A DNA stretch of 52,689 nucleotides from a virus. The stretch lies in IMG/VR virus record IMGVR_UViG_3300021960_008509, positions 1 through 52,689 of that record. One strand, 5' to 3'. Below, piece after piece: positions 16,329 to 23,642 of this stretch. The position numbers and the translations under genes are program-made. The notes under the pieces are model-generated. The model saw only the letters and a list, made by a program, of their open reading frames with translations, was not told where the DNA came from and ran no database searches. Position 1 is the stretch's first letter. Every line of letters starts with the position of its first letter.

Positions 16329-17025
16329 ACACGAACCAACCGATCTGGGTTACACTGACATGATCGCACACACTACGGAAGATGGACGTACTTACGAACA
16401 TCCGGTTGAGCGTAAGTCGTACCCTTCTATCACTACGGTACTTTCTATTTTAAGTGAGGCCTCGATTGCCAAATGGAGAAAGAGCGTAGGAGAAGAGGTT
16501 GCCAACCAAATTTCCTCTCGTGCATCTCGAAGAGGTACTTCAGTGCATGAGTGTATCGAGAGGTATATTAATAATGAATCTCTTGCAGATCTTCGAAAAG
16601 CATATACTCCGGATATCATGGCAAGTCTCAAATCTATTCGAGGTGTTCTCGACGAAAGAATAGGAAAAGTTTATGGACAAGAACTACCGCTTTATTCGGA
16701 TCATTTATCTGTTGCTGGGCGCGTTGATTGTGTTGCTGAGTTTGACGGAAAAATATCGATTATTGATTTCAAAACCAGCAGAAAGTATAAAAAACGAGAA
16801 TGGATTACCAATTACTTTGCCCAAGAAGCCGCATATGCGATTATGTGGGAAGAACGAACCGGAGTGCCAATTACCCAACTCGTTACCATAATCGCAGTTG
16901 ATGAGATGACGTTCAACGGACCTCCAGGTCATCAAGTCTATATTGAACACAGAGATAATTGGACCACAAAACTTAAGGAAACGATCTGTGAATATAATAA
17001 AAGAGCGCACCCGAGATTTGCATGA
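16318..17025 (+). CDS. PD-(D/E)XK exonuclease (Cas4/MGME1-like)
   Basis: The start at ATG 16318 (MNFKHEPTDLG) is preferred over upstream in-frame starts because those fall deep inside the previous gene. The 235-residue protein shows the nuclease motifs in order: GTSVHECIE near residue 74, AGRVDCVAEF near 137, IIDFKTSRK near 152 and FAQEAAYAIMWEE near 170. The D, DFK and Q residues fit a metal-dependent single-strand exonuclease of the RecB/Cas4 type, probably for phage recombination or DNA turnover. It overlaps heme oxygenase by 38 bases. Confidence 0.8.
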   Translation: MNFKHEPTDLGYTDMIAHTTEDGRTYEHPVERKSYPSITTVLSILSEASIAKWRKSVGEEVANQISSRASRRGTSVHECIERYINNESLADLRKAYTPDIMASLKSIRGVLDERIGKVYGQELPLYSDHLSVAGRVDCVAEFDGKISIIDFKTSRKYKKREWITNYFAQEAAYAIMWEERTGVPITQLVTIIAVDEMTFNGPPGHQVYIEHRDNWTTKLKETICEYNKRAHPRFA

Positions 17026-17533
17026 AGATCTTGAACGTTTACCTTTCAATCAAAAAATGTTTCGAAGTGAACAAACTATACCAGAACGTATTGGTTATTT
17101 ACTGGGACTACAGTCTATTTTTGTGTGCTTGGATCAGTACGTACCTACTGAGTTAAGACGTTATGATAACATTAAAAATGACATTGCCAAACTTAAAGAA
17201 ATGTCTGGAATGACAGGAGATGCGGTTTCTCAATTACTTCCGTGGGCTTCAATTGGTTACTGTACCTATCTGGATTATATTACCGATGATATAGAACCTC
17301 ACGTCTACCTAAATTATATGGGTCTGATGTTTGGTGGTCAGATTATGAAAAAGAGATACCCCCAGTATCCAATGTCTGTATATGATTTTGATGACGATTT
17401 ATCCAAACTTAAATTGTGGATTAGAGAAGAAGTTTGTGAAGAAAATGACAAATTTATTGATGAAGTTAAGATGGGGTTTAAGTGGAATATGGCAATGATG
17501 GAAGAACTTGGGAATGAGCATGGTGTGGAATGA
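16988..17533 (+). CDS. ho: Heme oxygenase
   Basis: I choose GTG 16988 because AAGGAAA lies about eight bases upstream; a TTG at 16943 would give 15 more residues. The 181-residue product shows the heme oxygenase pattern: IKERTRDLHEDLE with the likely proximal heme ligand H12, a GYLLGLQSIF helix near 36, and MGLMFGGQIMKK near 111-122, equivalent to the distal SGGQxxKK helix. The enzyme opens heme to biliverdin, CO and iron, using electrons from ferredoxin. It is shorter than cyanobacterial HO1 (about 240). It overlaps the bilin reductase gene, a direct sign that biliverdin is passed on. Confidence 0.85.
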   Translation: MNIIKERTRDLHEDLERLPFNQKMFRSEQTIPERIGYLLGLQSIFVCLDQYVPTELRRYDNIKNDIAKLKEMSGMTGDAVSQLLPWASIGYCTYLDYITDDIEPHVYLNYMGLMFGGQIMKKRYPQYPMSVYDFDDDLSKLKLWIREEVCEENDKFIDEVKMGFKWNMAMMEELGNEHGVE

Positions 17534-18188
17534 GTTTATTGATTTCAGCGAATATGCTAAGATTATGATGGAGGGGCACTGTGGTAAGCCTACCCTGACG
17601 ATCAATGGTCCACACACGGACATACGATACACATCGAAAAAGACCGACCTCGCGAATATATCCATCATTGACTGTCGCGAGACAAAGAAGATGTGGATGA
17701 TGCATGTGGCATGTTTCTCAAAAGACGATTATCCCATGCCCATATACGGGTTTGATATCATTTGTGGTAAGAACAAAGTCACCGGATGTTTTCATGACAT
17801 GTCACCAGTCTCCAAAAACTACTCCCAAGCATTCAAAGATTTTATCACCAATGTGACTCCCTATATTCCTAAACGAACCAGAGAACTACCACCATGGGCA
17901 AAGGAAATATTCTCTGATCATATGGTAGTCGCAGGAGCAACCGATGACATTCAAGAGATCAAAAACCTCGTACACATGGGAAAAGAAAATCTTCATGCGT
18001 GGTTCAAAGAACTTGACACTCTGATGAACACTACGGTTGATTGGGTGCACCTTAAAAACTACAAAGAGAACCGCACTAAGTACTGTAAGAACCAGTTGGA
18101 AAATACCAACTCGAAAAATGTTATGATATCACTAGGGTTAGCGGAAGATTATGTCAACAAATTCAAAAAACAACAGTTCCCTTATTAG
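17514..18188 (+). CDS. pcyX: Ferredoxin-dependent bilin reductase (PcyA/PcyX-like)
   Basis: ATG 17514 is taken as start; TTG 17508 and ATG 17520 are alternatives. The 224-residue protein matches the bilin reductase core: MMHVACFSKDDYPMPIYGFDIICG followed by FHDMSPV. The histidine H64 and aspartate D81 are 17 apart, the same spacing as the catalytic His88 and Asp105 of PcyA, while ungapped counting gives no Glu at the PcyA Glu76 position. That pattern fits the viral four-electron reductases (PcyX/PebS) that make phycoerythrobilin from biliverdin. It overlaps heme oxygenase by 20 bases. The PcyX subgroup is an inference; membership in the bilin reductase family is well supported. Confidence 0.85.
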   Translation: MSMVWNEFIDFSEYAKIMMEGHCGKPTLTINGPHTDIRYTSKKTDLANISIIDCRETKKMWMMHVACFSKDDYPMPIYGFDIICGKNKVTGCFHDMSPVSKNYSQAFKDFITNVTPYIPKRTRELPPWAKEIFSDHMVVAGATDDIQEIKNLVHMGKENLHAWFKELDTLMNTTVDWVHLKNYKENRTKYCKNQLENTNSKNVMISLGLAEDYVNKFKKQQFPY

Positions 18189-18199
18189 GATTTAATAAA

Positions 18200-18445
18200 A
18201 TGGATATCAACGATTTCGGATTCACAGCGGTGAATGAAGACGAACTAGAAGTAGTACAAACTGCCAAGGAACAAGCATCTAACACACTTGAATTGCACGA
18301 TAGATTACATGCATTATACAATGCCGTTCAACCTCTACTAACTAATCTCAAAGCAAATCCCGAGAAAGATTATATCTATTGGCCTAACAGAATGACCAAG
18401 GTCGAAGAGTTCTCCGACATGCTCGATAAGATATATCGCGGATGA
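18200..18445 (+). CDS. Conserved T4-like phage protein (81 aa)
   Basis: The protein starts MDINDFGFTAVNEDEL and continues with a helical segment and NLKANPEKDYIYWPNRMTKVEEF near residues 50-72. Small proteins with this pattern are frequent in T4-like marine phages, and I know of no assigned function. Its stop overlaps the DUF454 gene by four bases (ATGA). It probably belongs to the same transcript as heme oxygenase and bilin reductase. Confidence 0.65.
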   Translation: MDINDFGFTAVNEDELEVVQTAKEQASNTLELHDRLHALYNAVQPLLTNLKANPEKDYIYWPNRMTKVEEFSDMLDKIYRG

Positions 18446-18840
18446 AAAAAGCAATGTGGTACTCACTCGGTATGATATCTCTTGCTCTCGCATATATTGG
18501 ATTTGTCACACCCGGTATACCATTCTCAATATTTCTTGTATTCTCTGCATACTGTTTCTCTAAGTCATCAAAACGTATGCATGACTATCTGTATAATCAC
18601 AAACATTTCGGACCATTTCTCACAAATTTCATAGAGAAAAGAATATTTCCAACCAAAGCAAAATATGCCATGGTCACAGTCATGTCATCCTCTCTACTCT
18701 TTCTATGGTTCACAACGTATAATCTCATCGCATTGCTATGGTCAACAGGATTCATGGCAATGGTTGCAGTATATTGCTGGACACAATATCCTGGTTCTGA
18801 AGAAGAATATCAAAAGAGAAAACACAAAAACGTTTCATAA
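18442..18840 (+). CDS. DUF454 (YbaN-like) inner membrane protein
   Basis: The 132-residue protein has the DUF454 pattern: LALAYIGFVTPGIPFSIFLVFSAY across the first two membrane segments, CFSKSSKRMHDYLYNHKHFGPFL between them and the next, and two more hydrophobic segments near residues 75-112. The family sits in the bacterial inner membrane and its function is unknown. A phage copy beside heme oxygenase and bilin reductase is unusual. The start overlaps the previous stop (ATGA). Confidence 0.8.
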   Translation: MKKAMWYSLGMISLALAYIGFVTPGIPFSIFLVFSAYCFSKSSKRMHDYLYNHKHFGPFLTNFIEKRIFPTKAKYAMVTVMSSSLLFLWFTTYNLIALLWSTGFMAMVAVYCWTQYPGSEEEYQKRKHKNVS

Positions 18841-18872
18841 AATATACATTGTAAATTATAAGAAACAATATA

Positions 18873-19598
18873 ATGCTTAAGAAACATTTTATACACATAC
18901 CTAAAAATGGTGGAATGACTATCGTCAAGGAACCCACCATTTCTCAGTATATTATTAGAAGTACTTCTAAGCACATGAAAGATTCCATATATGTAAATGA
19001 AGTGAAGACTATGATGACTTCGCAGAAAGAACCTTCATATGGATGGAATCATGCTCGATGGAGAGACCTACACCCCATGGTTCAAAGTGCACGACCACAC
19101 TTTGCTATTCTTCGTAATCCTTGGACACGTGCAGTGTCACGATGGAAGTTTGTGAACGATCAGTTTGACATTAACCATGGTAAGAATAATATGATGAATA
19201 ATCATACAACTTATCGAAGTATGTCCTTTAATGAATGGTTAGAAGAAAGACATGTTTATGGGAGTCTGCCTTATTATTGGCATCGGGCAGGTAGGGGGTG
19301 GTCTCTACAGAAAGATTATGTCACCTCGGAAGAAGGAGAGGTCATGGTCGATTGTATGAGGCTTGAACATCTCAACGAAGACTTACCCAAGTATTTAAAA
19401 ATCGAAATGAACCGTATCAAACGTAGTAATGTGACCAACAAAGAAAGGATTGACTATCGTTCTTTTTACACTCCCCGAACTCGAAAAATTATTGAAGATT
19501 GGTATGGAGAAGACATTGAATTCTTTGGATTTTCCTTTGATGGACCCGCAACGAAGAATATCTGGAATATAACGTATTCCAGATATTCATGTAAATAA
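18873..19598 (+). CDS. Sulfotransferase (Gal/HS-sulfotransferase-like)
   Basis: The 241-residue protein has the 5'-phosphosulfate loop FIHIPKNGGMTI at residues 6-17 and the 3'-phosphate motif FAILRNPWTRAVSRWKF near 78. The tail motif IDYRSFYTPRTRKII...YGEDIEFFGF is typical of this carbohydrate sulfotransferase family. It would move sulfate from PAPS to a sugar. It is unlike the sulfotransferase at 12321 in sequence, so the two probably have different targets. A 14-bp perfect inverted repeat covers its last codons. Confidence 0.8.
   Translation: MLKKHFIHIPKNGGMTIVKEPTISQYIIRSTSKHMKDSIYVNEVKTMMTSQKEPSYGWNHARWRDLHPMVQSARPHFAILRNPWTRAVSRWKFVNDQFDINHGKNNMMNNHTTYRSMSFNEWLEERHVYGSLPYYWHRAGRGWSLQKDYVTSEEGEVMVDCMRLEHLNEDLPKYLKIEMNRIKRSNVTNKERIDYRSFYTPRTRKIIEDWYGEDIEFFGFSFDGPATKNIWNITYSRYSCK
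19556..19588 (+). repeat. Perfect 14-bp inverted repeat at gene end
   Basis: GAATATCTGGAATA (19556-19569) and TATTCCAGATATTC (19575-19588) are exact complements around a 5-base loop, TAACG. The stem overlaps the last codons of the sulfotransferase, whose stop is at 19596-19598. There is no T run after it, so it is not a standard terminator. It may protect the mRNA 3' end, act in factor-dependent termination, or be a protein-binding palindrome just upstream of the promoter at 19602. Confidence 0.6.
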
Positions 19599-19601
19599 CC
19601 C

Positions 19602-19630
19602 TTGCGTTATTCCTTATTATATGTCATAAT
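19602..19630 (+). promoter_or_regulatory. Sigma70-like promoter (TTGCGT-N17-CATAAT)
   Basis: TTGCGT at 19602-19607 and CATAAT at 19625-19630 are 17 bases apart, in the only real gap (63 bases) of this part. They match nine of twelve consensus positions. It would drive the small membrane protein and thermonuclease genes. Confidence 0.5.
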
Positions 19631-19661
19631 AGATTTGTAATTAAGGATAAGGAATAGAGAT

Positions 19662-19856
19662 ATGGATGAAAAACGTTATAAATTGAACCATGAAGTAGGT
19701 TCCGTGTACATTCCGCCGGAACGTCGCAAAACGATTCATGAATTTCGGTTTGATGGTACAGAGTTCGATGAAACTTTCATTCAAGGTGTTATAGGATCAT
19801 TTATCGGTTCTATGGTTATCTTCGGTGCCTTCTTGGCAATTGTGGTAATACTATGA
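19662..19856 (+). CDS. Small membrane protein (64 aa)
   Basis: The first 40 residues are polar (YKLNHEVGSVYIPPERRK) and the last 23 form a single hydrophobic segment, VIGSFIGSMVIFGAFLAIVVIL. This gives a C-terminally anchored protein with its N-terminus likely in the cytoplasm. A strong ribosome site (AAGGATAAGGA) lies upstream. Function unknown; a role in lysis or superinfection control is possible but not shown. Confidence 0.6.
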   Translation: MDEKRYKLNHEVGSVYIPPERRKTIHEFRFDGTEFDETFIQGVIGSFIGSMVIFGAFLAIVVIL

Positions 19857-20068
19857 GAGTGCGTCAGGAGATCACTGTGTGGGACAAGACAGATTATCGA
19901 GTACCTGCACACATTTACCTCACCTCGGGTACATGGCTCTTAGGATACATTCCAGAAGGTACAACTAAGGCATTAATGTTCGATGCTCCCAAGAAACAGT
20001 GGTCGGTGTCGCGCCGTAAATTCAGAGATCTTACTAAAACTGAAATGAGAGCATATACTTTTGTATAA
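19853..20068 (+). CDS. Hypothetical protein (71 aa)
   Basis: The gene overlaps the small membrane protein by four bases (ATGA). The product is rich in aromatic and basic residues with probable beta strands (HIYLTSGTWLLGYIPEG, then KKQWSVSRRKFRDLTKTEM). No family is recognised with confidence, though small proteins like this occur in T4-like phages. Confidence 0.55.
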   Translation: MRVRQEITVWDKTDYRVPAHIYLTSGTWLLGYIPEGTTKALMFDAPKKQWSVSRRKFRDLTKTEMRAYTFV

Positions 20069-20091
20069 GTACTCTCTTTGAGGAGAGATTT

Positions 20092-20517
20092 ATGCATGAA
20101 TATAAATGTAAGGTTCGAAAGGTTGTTGATGGTGATACTGTCGATGTTGACATTGATCTTGGTTTTGGTGTATGGTACCTTGATCAGCGTGTTCGCCTTT
20201 ATGGGATTGATACTCCTGAGTCTCGTACACGAGATAAAGTGGAGAAAATCTATGGGAAGGCCGCCGGAAGATTCCTGAAAACAATGCTTGGCAAAGAGTG
20301 CACCATGAGAACCCACAAAGATGCAAAGGGTAAATTTGGTCGCATTCTCGGAGAGTTCATAGTGTATGATATCGAAACTGATGCATGGGTAACTGTCAAT
20401 CAATTAATGATCGACAAACATCTCGCAGTCGAGTATCATGGACAGAGTAAAGATGATATAGAAGGAGAGCATCTAAAGAACCGAGAACTATTGGAATCAA
20501 TATATCTTGAGCAATAA
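20092..20517 (+). CDS. Thermonuclease-like nuclease (SNase fold)
   Basis: The 141-residue protein has the staphylococcal-nuclease core: KVRKVVDGDTVDVDIDL at residues 7-23 with the calcium-binding aspartates, RVRLYGIDTPE at 33-43 with the catalytic arginine R35, and KFGRILGEF in the second half. It cuts DNA or RNA with calcium. No signal peptide is seen, so it acts inside the cell, perhaps on host nucleic acid. AGGAG at about 20080-20084 supports the ATG at 20092. Confidence 0.82.
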   Translation: MHEYKCKVRKVVDGDTVDVDIDLGFGVWYLDQRVRLYGIDTPESRTRDKVEKIYGKAAGRFLKTMLGKECTMRTHKDAKGKFGRILGEFIVYDIETDAWVTVNQLMIDKHLAVEYHGQSKDDIEGEHLKNRELLESIYLEQ

Positions 20518-21256
20518 TGATGTTAGAGAACCTTGGCCGCGGACATGGCAAGAAGAAATTAAATCAGAATTCCGAAAATACAAAAAGACTTTTTTAAAGA
20601 AACCCACTATTCAAAGAACTATGCATCCGATGGGAGCATATACTCAGTACTGGGACTACATAAAAGAGAGATATGACTTGACCCGTGCCGCAGTAGATTC
20701 TAACGTAGGATCTCCTACAGTTCGTTCTATGCAAGGTGATTTGTCTCTGGTGAGCATGCAATGCGTTTTGTATCGTATGCTCATGGAAGAGTATGGACTA
20801 ATTGATTTCGATTCCATTGTAGAACTTGGTGGAGGGTATGGTAACAATGCTCGATTCCAAAGACGATTAGGATTCGAAGGACCCATTCGAATTCTTGATC
20901 TTCCGGTGATGTCTGACATACAAAAATATTTCATCAAAGAAAATAACTTGCGTGATGTTTCTTGTGTTTCATATGATGAATTTAACGTGAGACCAGAGAC
21001 AGATAACGCTTTGTTTTTTGCTACGTTCAGTCTAAACGAAATACCAATGGACGATCGAATACACTTAACACGTACAATCAATATGTTTAAATACATTTTC
21101 ATTACATATAAACCAAACTCATTTGGCATGGATAATATAGAATATTTCCGAATTTTCATTGAATCATTGAACTCGCTTGGTTTTGATATGTTAGACAAAC
21201 CTCACCCCCTCACCAATTCTAAAACCAGAATAATAATAGGTAAACGAAATGACTAA
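20507..21256 (+). CDS. Putative sugar O-methyltransferase
   Basis: The 249-residue protein uses a TTG at 20507 that overlaps the thermonuclease end by eleven bases; the next ATG would remove 38 residues. It has a SAM-binding motif, IVELGGGYGNNARFQ near residue 103, then IRILDLPVMSDIQ, and a TFSLNEIP segment that is common in the small putative sugar O-methyltransferase family. A glycan is the likely target given the sugar genes nearby, but that is an inference. Confidence 0.62.
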   Translation: MSNNDVREPWPRTWQEEIKSEFRKYKKTFLKKPTIQRTMHPMGAYTQYWDYIKERYDLTRAAVDSNVGSPTVRSMQGDLSLVSMQCVLYRMLMEEYGLIDFDSIVELGGGYGNNARFQRRLGFEGPIRILDLPVMSDIQKYFIKENNLRDVSCVSYDEFNVRPETDNALFFATFSLNEIPMDDRIHLTRTINMFKYIFITYKPNSFGMDNIEYFRIFIESLNSLGFDMLDKPHPLTNSKTRIIIGKRND

Positions 21257-21836
21257 TTACATGGTGTCCTTGGGCATGGACAATGCCCCCGCAACAAAAA
21301 TAAGAAATACTGGACAGAGAAATGTAACATTCCCCTTTGATTGGAGTGTCACACCGATTGCCACGGCGCTGGATCACCTTCGAACTGGATTTGGCAACTG
21401 GCCGTTCCAGACCGATGATGATAATTCGCATTTGGTATACATGGAACCAGTTCTTCATAAGTTAGTGGATGATAGTATACATGATCCGGCAGTAAGCGAT
21501 GCCGTTGTTACTCCGGTATTTTGTACCAGAACAAATACTTTCTTTCCTCATGATTTTTCTGTGCAATCTGATTATATCGCCGTCAAAAACAAATACATTG
21601 AACGTTTGAAGAGAATGTATGATTTGTTCCAAGACACAAATAATACCTTTACATTTGTCGCATATAATGGTATACTAAACCCTAATTCATGGACAGCACA
21701 AAAATTTAATGAACTGGGTTTTGTATGGAGTAATACCGGTTATGATCAATGGCAAGAAGAACTTGCAAGTGCTCTAACCGAAGGCACACTGAATGGTGTG
21801 TTGGACGGACGGTACACCACTATAACCAATTATTAA
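21249..21836 (+). CDS. DUF1796-like putative papain-like protein
   Basis: The opening VSLGMDNAPATKIRNTGQRN followed by FPFDWSVTP resembles DUF1796 (SLGxxC...R......PFDW), a family predicted to be papain-like cysteine peptidases or glycan-related enzymes. In this copy the usual cysteine after SLG is not present (SLGMDN), so peptidase chemistry is doubtful. DUF1796 proteins are often found in phage and capsule sugar clusters. The gene overlaps the methyltransferase by eight bases. Confidence 0.6.
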   Translation: MTNYMVSLGMDNAPATKIRNTGQRNVTFPFDWSVTPIATALDHLRTGFGNWPFQTDDDNSHLVYMEPVLHKLVDDSIHDPAVSDAVVTPVFCTRTNTFFPHDFSVQSDYIAVKNKYIERLKRMYDLFQDTNNTFTFVAYNGILNPNSWTAQKFNELGFVWSNTGYDQWQEELASALTEGTLNGVLDGRYTTITNY

Positions 21837-21858
21837 TATGGAGTAAGAGTTTAATATT

Positions 21859-22029
21859 ATGGAATTAAGAGACGTTTTTAAAGACGAATTTATTGAAGGA
21901 ATAGTTATTGATTTTCTTAAAGAAGATTTAGATATGAATGAAGATACAAATTTAGTAAATGCATTACATACTGTGATTGCATACTATAGTGTTCCTGGCG
22001 AATATGAGAATGGAAAATATGACAACTAA
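21859..22029 (+). CDS. Small acidic hypothetical protein (56 aa)
   Basis: The ATG at 21859 opens a 56-codon frame that ends at 22029, overlapping thyX by eleven bases. The product is acidic and helical (MELRDVFKDEFIEGIVIDFL). The spacing and overlap pattern match the surrounding genes, but I do not recognise a family. Confidence 0.5.
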   Translation: MELRDVFKDEFIEGIVIDFLKEDLDMNEDTNLVNALHTVIAYYSVPGEYENGKYDN

Positions 22030-22699
22030 GGTTAGTCTAGTTGGTATGACAACACCGAGCGCAAGCACCGGTTGTAATAGTGCTGCTGAGTTGATTGCCT
22101 ATGCAGCACGTGTAAGCAATCCGAATAATCAAAACAATACCAAGACAGCAAAGAAGTTGCTTGGGTATCTGATCAAAGAGGGTCACTGGTCACCGTTTGA
22201 AATGGTCAGTGTAACGATGGAGATTACTACGACTCGTGATATCAGTCGGCAGATCCTGCGGCATCGATCCTTTTCGTTTCAGGAATTCTCTCAGCGGTAT
22301 GCGGTCTCAGAGTCCTTTACGACCAATCGTGAGGCACGTAAACAGCACCCTACCAATAGACAGTTGTCCTTGGTAGATGACGATAGTGAGCGTCAGAGGA
22401 AGGCACAAGAGGTCTTCAGCGAGATGCAGAGCGAAGTCTCTAGGGTAGCAAAAGACTACTATGAGATGGCACTCAACACAGGTATCGCCAAGGAACAAGC
22501 AAGAGCGTTGTTACCCGAAGGATTGACCGAGACCACTCTGTATATGTCTGGCACTCTACGCTCATGGGTTCACTACTGTGAGTTGCGAATGGGTCATGGT
22601 ACACAAAAAGAACATATGGACGTTGCTAAGATTGCTTGGGATATTCTCAGAGTTCATTTCCCCGATGTAACTGGGGCAGTTGAGGAAATGAATGTTTAA
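22019..22699 (+). CDS. thyX: FAD-dependent thymidylate synthase ThyX
   Basis: The 226-residue protein carries the ThyX signature RHRX7S as R81-H82-R83 and S91 (RHRSFSFQEFS), plus KEGHWSPFE near residue 53 and the C-terminal LRSWVHYCELRMG. It makes dTMP from dUMP using methylene-tetrahydrofolate, FAD and NADPH, and complements nrdJ in supplying phage deoxynucleotides. I take ATG 22019 (MTTKVSLVG), with GGAAA close upstream; ATG 22004 or 22010 are possible. Confidence 0.92.
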   Translation: MTTKVSLVGMTTPSASTGCNSAAELIAYAARVSNPNNQNNTKTAKKLLGYLIKEGHWSPFEMVSVTMEITTTRDISRQILRHRSFSFQEFSQRYAVSESFTTNREARKQHPTNRQLSLVDDDSERQRKAQEVFSEMQSEVSRVAKDYYEMALNTGIAKEQARALLPEGLTETTLYMSGTLRSWVHYCELRMGHGTQKEHMDVAKIAWDILRVHFPDVTGAVEEMNV

Positions 22700-23489
22700 T
22701 CTTAATGCTGAAATATTCGAGAGTCCTATTCCCCATCTTATCGTTCGCGATTTTGTGACTGATAAAAAAACTCTCGACTATCTTCGGCATAACACCGAAT
22801 CTAATGAGTATCTAAACAGAATCGGCGCAGGTAATCTTGAACGCTTCGAAGTTGTAAGTGGTAAACATTTGAGAAGTGGTCAATTAAAATATTGGAAAAC
22901 CAGTTCTTATCGACATCCAGTAATGCCCACCGACGATTTTTCGATAGAGTTTAATTCTATCATCGATGAGTTTTTAATAACTTTATTAGAGTCTCACTCT
23001 GTAGATAAAATGGTCAAGTCTGCATTTGATCCTGTTCTCAAACAAGAATTCGAAAAGTTTGATGAGGATTGGAACGATCCAAAGTTTAAAAATTATTCTT
23101 ACGGTGCATATAACGCATGCACCTCTGCAAAGAATTTAATAGGGTGGCATTTAGATAACGGCGATAAGTATGTGGTTGGGTTCTGTTATTTCAAAGAAGA
23201 AAGTGATGCTGCAACAGATGGCAGATTGTCTCTGTCCAACGGGGAGACCGAAAAAATATTCCCTATTGAAGACAACGTATTGATTCTATGGCCCAACCTT
23301 ACAAACGCATGGCATAAAGCAGGTATTCGATATCCGACTAACAATCTCAGACGTTTAGTAAACTTAACTTGGAAAAGTTCTTCCGGAAAATATCATGACT
23401 ATAAAACAATTAGATCGAATAAAGTGGTTGATAAGAACGAACTATATGATACTAAAGAATTTGGATTCAAAAAGGTTAATAAAATATGA
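22692..23489 (+). CDS. 2-oxoglutarate/Fe(II)-dependent oxygenase
   Basis: The 265-residue protein shows the iron-binding triad of the family: IGWHLDNGDKYVV near residue 153 gives the HxD pair, NAWHKAGIRYP near 212 the distal histidine, and RRLVNLTW the arginine that holds 2-oxoglutarate. Such enzymes hydroxylate small molecules, proteins or nucleic acids. They are common in marine T4-like phages, with unknown targets. It overlaps thyX by eight bases. Confidence 0.75.
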   Translation: MFNLNAEIFESPIPHLIVRDFVTDKKTLDYLRHNTESNEYLNRIGAGNLERFEVVSGKHLRSGQLKYWKTSSYRHPVMPTDDFSIEFNSIIDEFLITLLESHSVDKMVKSAFDPVLKQEFEKFDEDWNDPKFKNYSYGAYNACTSAKNLIGWHLDNGDKYVVGFCYFKEESDAATDGRLSLSNGETEKIFPIEDNVLILWPNLTNAWHKAGIRYPTNNLRRLVNLTWKSSSGKYHDYKTIRSNKVVDKNELYDTKEFGFKKVNKI

Positions 23490-23638
23490 ATGGTAAAAAA
23501 GCAAAACAACTTCGTAAGGTCGGAAAGGTTGACAAGAAAGATAAAAAGTTGTATAATAGTTTAACAAGTGAGCAAAAAACTATTCTTGGTATGCTTTATA
23601 CTCACATCATAAACAAAAATAAAACAGAAGAAGAATAA
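23486..23638 (+). CDS. Small basic hypothetical protein (50 aa)
   Basis: The ATG at 23486 makes an ATGA overlap with the previous stop. The product is lysine-rich at the N-terminus (KKAKQLRKVGKVDKKDKK) and then forms a helix (SEQKTILGMLYTHIINK). A perfect consensus promoter lies inside the gene, so the codon choice here may be shaped by two functions. No family is recognised. Confidence 0.5.
   Translation: MNGKKAKQLRKVGKVDKKDKKLYNSLTSEQKTILGMLYTHIINKNKTEEE
23529..23557 (+). promoter_or_regulatory. Perfect sigma70 promoter (TTGACA-N17-TATAAT)
   Basis: TTGACA at 23529-23534 and TATAAT at 23552-23557 are spaced by 17 bases, matching all 12 consensus positions. It lies within the 50-residue gene and about 85 bases before the methyltransferase at 23643, which it would drive together with the genes after it. 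Confidence 0.75.
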
Positions 23639-23642
23639 GCGT

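Noticed and set aside
19165-19193. TTGACA inside the second sulfotransferase gene
   Set aside because: No -10-like sequence follows at 16 to 18 bases.
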